Shown here one piece after another: positions 52,471 to 61,192 of a DNA stretch of 64,000 nucleotides. How positions within the stretch are numbered: position 1 is the first letter of the stretch; every line of letters starts with the position of its first letter. The notes under the pieces are model-generated. The model did no database searches. It was given only the letters and a program-made list of their open reading frames with translations, and was not told the DNA's origin. A program made the translations under genes and the position numbers. The stretch is from Eshraghiella sp045129695 (lineage in GTDB: Bacteria > Bacillota > Clostridia > Lachnospirales > Lachnospiraceae): assembly GCA_045129695.1 (NCBI GenBank), contig JBGVJZ010000043.1:62001-126000 (forward strand), in the 5' to 3' direction.

Positions 52471-55158
52471 TTAATTGTTATTCTGTAAATATTCATTAAA
52501 TTCATCCATTGTCATAAGAACCTTACGCGGCTTCGTACCTTCCTCCTGTCCTACAACACCGGCCTCTGCCAGCTGATCCATAATTCTTGCGGCACGGTTA
52601 AAGCCTATTTTGTATACTCTCTGTAACATACCTATTGATGCACGTTCTTTTTCAATAATGAATTTGCCCGCCTCTGCAAAATACTGGTCTCTGTCGCCTC
52701 CAAAGGCTTTACTCTCCTCAAAGCCCGGATTGCTTATGTGATTGGTAATATCCTCGCTGTATTCAACGCTCTCCGTATGGGATTTAAGGAACTCTACAAC
52801 TGCTGACACCTCTTCATCCGATACAAAAGCACCCTGAACTCTGGCAGGCTTCTGATATCCCTGTGGATAAAATAACATATCACCCTTTCCTAGAAGCTTC
52901 TCTGCACCATACATATCAAGAATAGTTCTGGAATCCACACCTGAAGATACGGAAAACGCAATTCTTGACGGAACATTGGCCTTAATAAGACCTGTAATAA
53001 CATTGACACTCGGTCTCTGTGTTGCAATAACCAGATGAATGCCGGCTGCTCTTGCAAGCTGTGCCAGCCTTACAATTGCATCCTCAACCTCATTAGAGGA
53101 TACCATCATAAGGTCTGCCAGCTCATCAATAATAATTACAATCTGGGGGAGCTTTGCCGGCTTATTCCCGTCCTCAATATCAGCAACGGACTCAACCTTC
53201 TCATTATAGCCCTTCATGTCACGAACAGCAAATTCAGCAAACTTATTATATCTGTCCGTCATCTCATTTACGGCCCATGCAAGTGCTGCTGCCGCCTTCT
53301 TAGGATCCGTTACAACAGGAATCATAAGATGCGGAATTCCGTTATAAACACTCAACTCAACTACCTTAGGGTCAATCATGATGAGTTTAACCTCATCAGG
53401 TCTTGCCCTATAAAGAATACTCATAATAATTGTATTAATACATACGGATTTACCTGAACCCGTAGCACCTGCAATAAGAAGATGCGGCATCTTGGAAATA
53501 TCCGCAAGAACTGTCTGTCCTGCAATATCCATACCTGCTGCAAAAGCAATTTTGGATGGGTTAGCCTTAAAATCCCTTCCCCTGATTAAATCTCCAAGCA
53601 TTACACTTGAATTGGTCTTATTAGGAACCTCTATACCCACTGCTGCCTTACCCGGAATAGGTGCTTCAATACGGATATCCGCTGCTGCAAGGTTTAACTT
53701 GATATCATCAGCAAGTGATACGATTTTGCTGACCTTAACACCCTGCTCCGGCTGCAATTCATATCTTGTAACAGATGGTCCGCAGCTTACATCCGTTACC
53801 GTAACCTTAACACCAAAATTGGCAAGTGTCTGCTGTAATTTATTGGCTGTTATTTTCAGTTCCTCCTGACTTGTACCTGTTGCATTCTTATCTCCCTGCT
53901 TAAGAAGACTTACGGGAGGATAGAAATATCTTGCAGGTGGCTTTGGTTTAACCTTAGGCTCTACCTTGACAAATTCCTCAACAGGTGCTTCAGGATGCTC
54001 CCCGTTATATTTACTCTCCGTTACGTTTTCGCTATGTCGTAAGGATTCCTCTTTCTCAAATTCAGACTTAACAAGATCTGTATCAATAAATCCTCCGTCA
54101 TTGTCAACAGTTTCATTACTTTCCTCAGTATATGATTCAAAAGGACTGCTCTGTTCCTCCTCATAATGTCTTGTTGCATATTCAGTAACATCATTGGCAC
54201 TGTTATATCTGTTGGCATCAAACGGAAGAATATCCCCTGAGAAATTATCCGTTGCCTCAGGCTCAGGAATATAACTTTTAGGATGCGATGTTTCCTCCAT
54301 AACATTTCTGACATGAAATGTTTCCATTGAATCAGTTACAGAATTCTCACTGACAGCCGGCTTGGCAGGCTTAACAGTCTCTGCCTCCTCAAAGATATAT
54401 ACATCCTCCTTAGGAATCTCTGTATCAAGTGCAACACCCTTAACCTTGCGTGAAGTGCGCTCTAACTTCGCCTCTTCTCTTATTTTACGCTTCTCTTCGG
54501 CATTTTCACGATACTGCTCCATATCATAGCGTGCAGTATCATACACCTTCTTACCACCTTTCTTAACTCCTGATAAGAAAGAATGCTCAGTTATAACAAC
54601 CAGACTGATTATTATAAGAACTATATCAAGAATAAATGCAGCTACCGTTCCAAATCCCATGCAGAAAAGCTTACATAAGAATCCGCCGAGGAATCCCCCT
54701 CCATTCTTATGTGCTGCGGAATTAATATAATAATCGCCAAAGCTCCATTCCTTAGCATGGTTGCCGCTTACAAGCTGTATAAATGTACATATCAGAATTA
54801 ACAGCACAACCGCCGCTATCATTTTAATTCTTACTACTGAATTCTTGTAATTAGATATTCCAATCAAAGTTCCTGCTGCCAGAAGAAGCGGAAATATGTA
54901 TGCCGTAAGTCCGAACATTCCGAAGAAAAACGAACTTATTGCATTACCGACAACCTCTCCTATACCAAAATTCGTAATAAAAAGTATTATTGAAAAAGCT
55001 ATTACAATGAGCACTATTGCTTCTCTTAAAATCTTATTTTCCGGCTTGGTCCGGTCATTTGATTTACGTGTTGTCTGACTTCTGCCTGTTGTTGATTTTG
55101 ATTTAGACTGTGAAGCAGTCTTTCGCGTCTGTGTTTTTTTGTTAGTATTTGCTGCCAT
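52471..55158 (-). CDS. ftsK: DNA translocase FtsK/SpoIIIE
   Basis: 895 residues. Basic N-terminus, four or five membrane helices (about 45-190), a charged linker (about 215-430, Glu-rich), alpha-beta DNA motor: LIAGATGSGKSVCINTIIMSILY (Walker A, near 580), LIMIDPKVVELSVYNGIPHL, VIIIDELADLMMVSS (Walker B) and IHLVIATQRPSVNVITGLIKANVPSRIAF. The C-terminal gamma winged helix (about 815-890: SIGMLQRVYKIGFNRAARIMDQLAEAGVVG) reads orienting sequences. It pumps chromosomal DNA through the septum; in sporulators it fills the forespore. It is encoded with tepA and uppP upstream, as for spoIIIE in other Firmicutes. Confidence 0.95.
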   Translation of the reverse strand: MAANTNKKTQTRKTASQSKSKSTTGRSQTTRKSNDRTKPENKILREAIVLIVIAFSIILFITNFGIGEVVGNAISSFFFGMFGLTAYIFPLLLAAGTLIGISNYKNSVVRIKMIAAVVLLILICTFIQLVSGNHAKEWSFGDYYINSAAHKNGGGFLGGFLCKLFCMGFGTVAAFILDIVLIIISLVVITEHSFLSGVKKGGKKVYDTARYDMEQYRENAEEKRKIREEAKLERTSRKVKGVALDTEIPKEDVYIFEEAETVKPAKPAVSENSVTDSMETFHVRNVMEETSHPKSYIPEPEATDNFSGDILPFDANRYNSANDVTEYATRHYEEEQSSPFESYTEESNETVDNDGGFIDTDLVKSEFEKEESLRHSENVTESKYNGEHPEAPVEEFVKVEPKVKPKPPARYFYPPVSLLKQGDKNATGTSQEELKITANKLQQTLANFGVKVTVTDVSCGPSVTRYELQPEQGVKVSKIVSLADDIKLNLAAADIRIEAPIPGKAAVGIEVPNKTNSSVMLGDLIRGRDFKANPSKIAFAAGMDIAGQTVLADISKMPHLLIAGATGSGKSVCINTIIMSILYRARPDEVKLIMIDPKVVELSVYNGIPHLMIPVVTDPKKAAAALAWAVNEMTDRYNKFAEFAVRDMKGYNEKVESVADIEDGNKPAKLPQIVIIIDELADLMMVSSNEVEDAIVRLAQLARAAGIHLVIATQRPSVNVITGLIKANVPSRIAFSVSSGVDSRTILDMYGAEKLLGKGDMLFYPQGYQKPARVQGAFVSDEEVSAVVEFLKSHTESVEYSEDITNHISNPGFEESKAFGGDRDQYFAEAGKFIIEKERASIGMLQRVYKIGFNRAARIMDQLAEAGVVGQEEGTKPRKVLMTMDEFNEYLQNNN

Positions 55159-55176
55159 TTATGTCAGCCCCCTGTT

Positions 55177-56058
55177 TTATTTTGATGATACAATGGAAAA
55201 AATAATTGATGCTATGCCCATTGCAAGGCAGTAAACAGAGAACCCAATGTATCTTTTTTTCTGAACAAATTTCATAATGAATTTAATGGTGAAGTAACCC
55301 AACACTCCTGCAATAACCATTGCAAAGAAATATCCCGGTATCAAACCTCTGTCAAATCCAATTCCCTTATAACGAATCAGTTTATACACAATTGAGCCTA
55401 ATATTGCAGGAATTGACATAATGAATGAATATTTGACTGCAAGCTTATTGTTATATCCCAGGAAAATTCCCATGGCAATTGTAGAGCCCGTTCTTGATAA
55501 GCCCGGAAGTATTGACACCCCCTGTGCTATACCCATTAAAATTCCACTTGAGAACGGAGCTTCCCTGATTCTTAAAGTGCCATCCTCATGCCTGTCTGTA
55601 AGCAACATAAGTGCCGCGGTGACAATAAAACATATTCCCACAAACCACAGGCTGCTTTCTGCAAGCAACACAAGCTCCTGTCCAACAATTCCAAGTATCG
55701 TAGTCGGTATCATTGACAAAATAATCATAATAATTAATTTCTTATACGCCGTATCCACAACTTTAAAATATGTATAACGATTATCGCCCCTTCTCTTCGA
55801 AATAAATACCAGAAGGTTGGCAAAAATCGTCATCATCATTTTACCAAATTCCCGGAACATATTAACTATGTCTTCCCTGAAATATATTATTACTGCAACC
55901 AGCGTTGCCATATGCAAAAGTATATCCAGAAAATCTCCGCTGTTTCCATCTGTTTTCATAACTTTGCAGTAAAACGACATATGTCCTGAACTGCTGAGCG
56001 GAAGAAATTCCGTTAACCCATGTACCAACCCCAAAAAAATTGTTTTAAGAACCGTCAA
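55177..56058 (-). CDS. uppP: Undecaprenyl-diphosphate phosphatase UppP (BacA)
   Basis: 293 residues, polytopic. Dephosphorylates undecaprenyl pyrophosphate to recycle the wall carrier lipid; overexpression gives bacitracin resistance in other species. Motifs: LGLVHGLTEFLPLSSSGHM (near 9-27, catalytic Glu and Ser/His) and GIAQGVSILPGLSRTGSTIAMG (near 180-200, Arg). The start is a TTG seven bases after GAGGG. It has its own promoter with a perfect -10. Confidence 0.95.
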   Translation of the reverse strand: MTVLKTIFLGLVHGLTEFLPLSSSGHMSFYCKVMKTDGNSGDFLDILLHMATLVAVIIYFREDIVNMFREFGKMMMTIFANLLVFISKRRGDNRYTYFKVVDTAYKKLIIMIILSMIPTTILGIVGQELVLLAESSLWFVGICFIVTAALMLLTDRHEDGTLRIREAPFSSGILMGIAQGVSILPGLSRTGSTIAMGIFLGYNNKLAVKYSFIMSIPAILGSIVYKLIRYKGIGFDRGLIPGYFFAMVIAGVLGYFTIKFIMKFVQKKRYIGFSVYCLAMGIASIIFSIVSSK

Positions 56059-56110
56059 TCTTAAGCCCTCTTCTTCCTATCTTATTTTTTGACAAAACAT
56101 ATCACGATAG

Positions 56111-56139
56111 ATTATAACATTTTTTTGAGACAAATACAA
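56111..56139 (-). promoter_or_regulatory. Sigma-A promoter of uppP
   Basis: Minus strand TTGTAT (56139-56134), 17-base spacer, perfect TATAAT (56116-56111), in the 91-base gap after tepA. The leader to the TTG start is about 45 bases. Confidence 0.6.
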
Positions 56140-56149
56140 ACAGATTATC

Positions 56150-56776
56150 TTAAGATATCATAGAATATATTTTCTTATATGCAGTTTTTATATCTCCGAT
56201 TTCATTTATAATTCCGACGTCAACCGCCTCCTGTCCTACGAGCACTGTTCCAAGATCCTTTGCCATCATGGTAGTTTCCATCATCATCTTTTCAAGGGAA
56301 TTCTTGTTGCAATTGCTGTGGGATTCAATAAAACTAATTATTCTGTCCTGTGTTGTCTGGAACTGCCTGTAAGTCTGATTTGCCCCCAGCACGGTTCCGC
56401 TCATTCTCACAGGATGAATTATAACTGTTGCAGTTGGTGCTATATATGAATAGTCCGCTGCAACCGCAAGCGGTACTCCGATTGAATGACTGTCACCCAC
56501 TACAAGAGAAACCGTCGGCTTACTCATACCTGCAATCATCTCAGCCAGCGCAAGCCCCGCTGAAACATCCCCTCCAGGCGTGTTTACCAATAATAGAATT
56601 CCCTTAATATCAGAATTATTTTCTGCCTTTGCCAGGATAGGAAGAAGATGCTCATATTTAGTTGTTTTGCCCTCCTTGCCCAAATTATCATGTCCTTCTA
56701 TCTCACCTATTATGGTTAATACAAGAATACCGTTATTTTCACAGCTCCCATATTCTTTAATCGATTCTTCACCCAT
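56150..56776 (-). CDS. tepA: ClpP-like serine protease, TepA/YmfB type
   Basis: 208 residues from the ATG at 56776. ClpP/crotonase-fold protease: DIKGILLLVNTPGGDVSAGLALAEMI, then VVGDSHSIGVPLAVAADYSYIAPTATVIIHPVRMSG, with the nucleophile Ser in HSIG and a His in IHPVR (near 135). The family includes Bacillus TepA (YmfB), reported to assist protein export and to degrade spore proteins, and is encoded beside spoIIIE, as here (uppP lies between). No signal peptide is visible. The ribosome site GGAGG lies inside a strong hairpin. Confidence 0.88.
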   Translation of the reverse strand: MGEESIKEYGSCENNGILVLTIIGEIEGHDNLGKEGKTTKYEHLLPILAKAENNSDIKGILLLVNTPGGDVSAGLALAEMIAGMSKPTVSLVVGDSHSIGVPLAVAADYSYIAPTATVIIHPVRMSGTVLGANQTYRQFQTTQDRIISFIESHSNCNKNSLEKMMMETTMMAKDLGTVLVGQEAVDVGIINEIGDIKTAYKKIYSMIS

Positions 56777-56780
56777 CAAA

Positions 56781-56825
56781 AAACACCTCCGGATTTATTT
56801 AAAATAATTGTTTCCGAAGGTGTTT
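56781..56825 (-). terminator. Hairpin after metY whose 3' arm is the tepA ribosome site
   Basis: AAACACCT (56781-56788) pairs with AGGTGTTT (56818-56825) and, after one mismatch, CGGA (56790-56793) with TCCG (56813-56816). On the minus strand TTTTTTG follows, then the tepA ATG. The GGAGG that serves tepA is in the 3' arm. Confidence 0.65.
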
Positions 56826-56838
56826 AGGTTTATTCATA

Positions 56839-58125
56839 TTATTCAGTTGCTATCTGCAATGCCTGTTCAATATCTTCGATAATATCATTGATATTCTCAA
56901 TTCCTACTGAAAAACGGATAAGGTCAGGATTAACGCCTGCTTCCTTAAGCTGCTCATCAGTAAGCTGACGGTGTGTGTGACTTGCCGGATGGAGCACTGA
57001 AGTTCTGCAATCAGCAACATGTGTTACAATTGCTCCTAACTTAAGATTATCCATAAATTTAATGGCAACATCTCTTCCGCCCCTGAGTCCGAAGGTTACA
57101 ACTCCGCAGGTTCCGTTTGGCATGTACTTCTGCTGTAAAGCATGGTATTTATCACCCTCAAGGTCAGGATAATTAACCCATGCTACCTTATCATTGTTAA
57201 CAAGATATTCTGCAACCTTACGTGCGTTTTCGCAATGGCGCTCAACTCTGAGGTGAAGTGTTTCAAGTCCTAGATTGAGAAGGAAACAGTTCTGCGGTGA
57301 AGGAATTGAACCCAAATCTCTCATAAGCTGAACCGTTGCCTTGGTAATATATGCCATTTTACCGAATTTTTCAACATATGTAATTCCATGATATGAATCA
57401 TCAGGAGTTGTAAGTCCCGGGAATTTATCTGCATTGGCCTTCCAGTCGAAATTACCGCTGTCAACGATGCATCCGCCAACCTGTGTTGCATGTCCATCCA
57501 TATATTTAGTCGTCGAATGAACAACAATATCGGCACCGAATTTAAATGGTTGGCAGTTAATCGGTGTAGCAAAAGTATTATCAACGACAAGAGGAACTCC
57601 GTTTGAATGTGCAATGTCTGCATACAGCTCAATATCCAGTACATCAAGTGTAGGATTTGATATCGTCTCTCCAAAAAGCACCTTGGTATTCGGACGGAAT
57701 GCAGCCTGAATCTGCTCTCTTGTTGCTTCCGGAGGAACGAAAGTACATTCAATTCCTAATTTTCTCATGGTAACATTTAAGAGGTTAAAGGTTCCTCCAT
57801 AAATTGCAGAACATGCCACAACATGGTCACCTGCCTCACAAATATTAAAAATCGCATAGAAATTAGCAGCCTGTCCTGAAGCTGTAAGCATTGCACCAAC
57901 TCCGCCTTCGAGATCACAAATCTTCGCTGCAACAGCATCATTGGTCGGATTCTGCAATCTTGTGTAAAAATAGCCTGTATCTTCAAGGTCAAACAACTTA
58001 CCCATCTGTTCACTTGTATCGTATTTAAAGGTTGTGCTCTGATAAATCGGTAAAACCCTGGGCTCTCCTTTTTTTGGTGTGTATCCGCTCTGGATACATT
58101 TGGTTTCAATTCTGTAATTACTCAT
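56839..58125 (-). CDS. metY: O-acetylhomoserine sulfhydrylase (aminocarboxypropyltransferase) MetY
   Basis: 428 residues from the ATG at 58125, five bases after GGAGG; a GTG four codons earlier is within that site. PLP enzyme of the Cys/Met metabolism family that makes homocysteine from O-acetylhomoserine and sulfide. Motifs: YTRLQNPTNDAVAAKICDLEGG, GGTFNLL, the cofactor strand VVDNTFATPINCQPFKFGADIVVHSTTKYMDGH with the PLP lysine (near 209), GGCIVDSGNF and SVGIENINDIIEDIEQAL. Length over 420 and the NCQPF segment favour MetY over MetB/MetC. No SAM riboswitch or T-box precedes it: only 26 bases separate it from the peptidase gene. Confidence 0.93.
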   Translation of the reverse strand: MSNYRIETKCIQSGYTPKKGEPRVLPIYQSTTFKYDTSEQMGKLFDLEDTGYFYTRLQNPTNDAVAAKICDLEGGVGAMLTASGQAANFYAIFNICEAGDHVVACSAIYGGTFNLLNVTMRKLGIECTFVPPEATREQIQAAFRPNTKVLFGETISNPTLDVLDIELYADIAHSNGVPLVVDNTFATPINCQPFKFGADIVVHSTTKYMDGHATQVGGCIVDSGNFDWKANADKFPGLTTPDDSYHGITYVEKFGKMAYITKATVQLMRDLGSIPSPQNCFLLNLGLETLHLRVERHCENARKVAEYLVNNDKVAWVNYPDLEGDKYHALQQKYMPNGTCGVVTFGLRGGRDVAIKFMDNLKLGAIVTHVADCRTSVLHPASHTHRQLTDEQLKEAGVNPDLIRFSVGIENINDIIEDIEQALQIATE

Positions 58126-58151
58126 TATTTCCTCCACTCTGCCGATAACGG

Positions 58152-59417
58152 CTATTTATTATTCCAGATTTTTTTGAGAGTTTTAATACTATTGTCATTC
58201 AAATCTCCAATAAGTGCCAGACTGCATTTGTTAACATCCAGATATTCCTTAAGACATTTATCAATATCCTTTTTGGTGGTACTGCTAATCATATCAAGTG
58301 TCTCATCCAGAGGCTCAACTCTTCCGAGCACCATATAGGACTTGGCATTGGAATTCATTCTGGCTGTAGCAGATTCTCCGGATAATATCATTTCCGTACG
58401 AAGCTGTTTCTTAACTGTTGCAAGCTCTTCATCACTCATACCGTTTTTCACAAAATCCCCTACCACATTATACACGCCCTCTAAAACTCTGGCTGCCTGA
58501 TTAGGATTCATTGACGCATATATATGGAACAGGCCTCCCTTGTTAAACGAACTGCTATAGGAATAAATACTATAGGTTAATCCCATTTCTTCTCTTATCT
58601 TAAGAAAGAGTCTGGAATTCAGATTCCCGCCCAGTGCCGCATTAATAATGCACATAGGAAATCTGTCGGGGTGCTCCGATGAAATATTATTAAAAGCAAT
58701 ATTCATGTGCACCTGCTCTGTGTCCTTATTCTTATATAGAAAACTCTTTCTGTATTCCGGCAAAGGATATTCATTCTTCCTGCCTGCACACTCTATATTA
58801 CCAAAACATTTTTCGAGACATTTAAACAACACATCCGAAGCAATCCCTCCGGCAACCGAAACAACCATATTGTCCGGCACATAATTCTTCTTCCAGCAAT
58901 CTACAATTGTATTCCTCGAAAAGGAACGTACATTACTCCTGCTGCCGGAGATTATATAGCCATAAGGGGAATCACGCCATATTTTCTTCTGTAGAAGTTC
59001 ATGGCATACATCCTCAGCTGAATCATCATATAAATCTATTTCATCAATTATAACACGCTTTTCCTTGGATAATTCTTTTTCATCAAAAACAGAATCAAAC
59101 AACATTTCTGCCATTAATTCAAAAGCACTTTCCACATCCTCATTAAGAACCCTTCCATAAAATGATGTTACCTCTTTGGCAGTGTAGGCATTAATCCCTC
59201 CGCCAAAATCACTCATAATATCCGCAAGCTCTTTTACATTATGCTTAGAGGTCCCTTTAAAAAGCATATGCTCAATAACATGTGAAATACCATTGTCAGC
59301 TTTATTTTCAAGGGCAGAACCCATTTTGACAAAAATGCCGAAGGAAATTGATTTCATGCCCCGTATTTCCTCGTATATAACAGGAATATTATTCTTTAAT
59401 TTCTGAATCTGTATCAT
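58152..59417 (-). CDS. M16-family zinc peptidase
   Basis: 421 residues, pitrilysin-type processing protease (YmxG/MlpA-like). The inverted zinc motif HxxEH is in ISHVIEHMLFKGT (His near 46), with the third Glu ligand in the KELSKEKRVIIDEIDLYDD region (near 123). Second domain: NAALGGNLNSRLFLKIREEMGLTYSIYSY, the usual R/Y motif of the partner half. No signal peptide. The start overlaps the upstream gene's end by 29 bases, so coupling is likely. In Bacillus the family neighbours pnp and spoVF genes; here the context differs. Confidence 0.92.
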   Translation of the reverse strand: MIQIQKLKNNIPVIYEEIRGMKSISFGIFVKMGSALENKADNGISHVIEHMLFKGTSKHNVKELADIMSDFGGGINAYTAKEVTSFYGRVLNEDVESAFELMAEMLFDSVFDEKELSKEKRVIIDEIDLYDDSAEDVCHELLQKKIWRDSPYGYIISGSRSNVRSFSRNTIVDCWKKNYVPDNMVVSVAGGIASDVLFKCLEKCFGNIECAGRKNEYPLPEYRKSFLYKNKDTEQVHMNIAFNNISSEHPDRFPMCIINAALGGNLNSRLFLKIREEMGLTYSIYSYSSSFNKGGLFHIYASMNPNQAARVLEGVYNVVGDFVKNGMSDEELATVKKQLRTEMILSGESATARMNSNAKSYMVLGRVEPLDETLDMISSTTKKDIDKCLKEYLDVNKCSLALIGDLNDNSIKTLKKIWNNK

Positions 59418-60726
59418 ATTCTGTTTCCTCTGCTACAGCATCCTTCACTTTCTCTATTTCCACCTTACGGACTACGTTCTGTGAAACCTCAAGAATCCTG
59501 AAATTGAAACCATTGGCATTAATTATTTCCGTTTCATTCTCCTGTGGTAATCTTTTAAGCCTGGAAATAAGAAAGCCATTAAGCGTATCAAACTCCTCGC
59601 TTCTTATCTCAACCCCCAGAAGTTTATCCAGGTCCTCTAATTTGGTAAGTCCATCGACCACATAATTATCTTCATCATTTAGTTCAATTTCGGTTTCCTC
59701 ATCATATTCATCAAGAATATTTCCGACAATCTCTTCAATAATATCTTCCATACTGATTAAACCCGCCGTCTGACCATACTCATCCACAACAATTCCAAGA
59801 TGTACCTTTTCAGCCTGCATTTCCCTTAAAAGTGCATCAATATTACTTGTCTCAGGTACAAAAAACGCCTCCCTCATAAGCCCCTTAAGCTTAGAAATAG
59901 GTTTCTTACGGTTGGGTATATTACTGTAAAGCACAAGTGCATCCCTTATATGTAATGTCCCTACAATATTATCCACATCACCCTCATACACAGGAAATCT
60001 TGAATAACTTCCGTCTTTCTGGCTCTGTATAACCTCCTCAAGTGTCATATTGTTATCCAATGCAACAATTGAAGAACGATGTGTCATAATATCACCGGCA
60101 TTCTTATCCCCAAGTTCAAAAATATTGGTAATCATCTCTGCTTCGCTTGCTTCCAGAATGCCCTGCTCCTGACCCTCATTAACCATTGTGATTATCTCTT
60201 CTTCAGTTACATTATCTGTATTTTCATTGGGATTGACCCCAAATATTCTTAAAAAACAGTGTGCAATAAATGTTACAATAACAGTTATCGGCATAAATAA
60301 TATAATTATCACATTAACTGCACCACATAACGATATAGCAGTCTTTTCACCACCACGTTTTCCGCATTTCTTAGGTATTAATACGCCAAAAACAATAAGC
60401 ACTGACAGCATAACAATTCCGATAGCTACAGAAATCCAGGAACTTTTGCTGTTCATTTCACTGCTGAGAAATCTTCTTACAACTCCTAATATGTATGCTC
60501 CTGATACCAGATTTGTTACAAAGACCACAATATCAAGAGTATCCCCAAACCGGGAGTTATTTCTAAGAAGCTTTTTAAGCCTGACCGCCTTTAAATTGCC
60601 CGCTTCTATTTTTTTGTCAACTTCACTTTCATTAACATTTTCAATTGCCGTTTTAAACGAATACAGAATTACATCAACCAGCAAAAATACCACAAATAAC
60701 GCTATACCTGCGTACATTTGGTCCAT
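59389..60726 (-). CDS. CNNM/CorC-type membrane protein with CBS pair (hemolysin C family)
   Basis: 445 residues. N-terminal CNNM (DUF21) membrane domain of four helices (about 1-155), two CBS domains (about 205-330: DIMTHRSSIVALDNNMTLEEVIQSQKDGSYSRFPVYE and VDEYGQTAGLISMEDIIEEIVGNI), and a CorC_HlyC domain (about 345-425: VDGLTKLEDLDKLLGVEIRSEEFDTLNGFLI). Such proteins export or sense Mg2+ or Co2+; the 'hemolysin' name is historic and not a functional claim. An AAAGG ribosome site precedes the ATG. Confidence 0.9.
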   Translation of the reverse strand: MDQMYAGIALFVVFLLVDVILYSFKTAIENVNESEVDKKIEAGNLKAVRLKKLLRNNSRFGDTLDIVVFVTNLVSGAYILGVVRRFLSSEMNSKSSWISVAIGIVMLSVLIVFGVLIPKKCGKRGGEKTAISLCGAVNVIIILFMPITVIVTFIAHCFLRIFGVNPNENTDNVTEEEIITMVNEGQEQGILEASEAEMITNIFELGDKNAGDIMTHRSSIVALDNNMTLEEVIQSQKDGSYSRFPVYEGDVDNIVGTLHIRDALVLYSNIPNRKKPISKLKGLMREAFFVPETSNIDALLREMQAEKVHLGIVVDEYGQTAGLISMEDIIEEIVGNILDEYDEETEIELNDEDNYVVDGLTKLEDLDKLLGVEIRSEEFDTLNGFLISRLKRLPQENETEIINANGFNFRILEVSQNVVRKVEIEKVKDAVAEETEYDTDSEIKE

Positions 60727-60760
60727 AAAAAATCCTTTCCGACTAATACACTTACCACTC

Positions 60761-61111
60761 TTATGTACGGAGTATCTCCAAACTGGTAAGCAACGCTTTG
60801 TTCACCTTAAGGATAATCTCATTATCCAGATGACAGACTTTGTCTTTCAATCTTGTTTTATCAATTGTTCTTAACTGCTCCAGTAAAATAACTGAATCTT
60901 TTATCATATCGTACTTATTTGAGTCAATCTTAACATGGGTCGGTAATTGGGCTTTGGTCATCTTGGATGTTATGGCCGCAATTATAACTGTAGGGCTGTG
61001 TCTGTTTCCGGTGTCATTCTGAACCACCAGAACCGGACGAATCCCACCCTGTTCAGAACCAACCACAGGCCTTAAATCTGCGTAAAAGATATCTCCTCTT
61101 TTAATAGTCAC
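60761..61111 (-). CDS. mazF: MazF/EndoA-type endoribonuclease toxin
   Basis: 116 residues from the GTG at 61111, which gives MTIKRGDIFYADLRPVVGSEQGG, the normal opening; the ATG at 61129 has no ribosome site, while GGAG precedes the GTG. mRNA interferase of the PemK/MazF family: GIRPVLVVQNDTGNRHSP (catalytic Arg) and IIAAITSKMTKAQLPTHV (catalytic Thr), both present. In Bacillus the gene ndoA follows alr and a small antitoxin gene ndoAI; here alr is upstream but the 81 bases between them hold no antitoxin gene. Single-copy status and antitoxin location are unknown. Confidence 0.93.
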   Translation of the reverse strand: MTIKRGDIFYADLRPVVGSEQGGIRPVLVVQNDTGNRHSPTVIIAAITSKMTKAQLPTHVKIDSNKYDMIKDSVILLEQLRTIDKTRLKDKVCHLDNEIILKVNKALLTSLEILRT

Positions 61112-61192
61112 GATAAAAACACACTCCATTTTATAGATTTTAAAAATATTATTTCTACATTTTCGTGTGTTTATTCAAATTTAAAAATAAAA

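Noticed and set aside
58126..58151. Possible SAM riboswitch or T-box before metY
   Set aside because: Only 26 bases separate metY from the preceding stop codon; there is no room for such a leader.
61112..61129. ATG at 61129 as the mazF start
   Set aside because: It lacks a ribosome site and adds residues before the conserved opening; the GTG at 61111 has GGAG upstream and aligns with the family.
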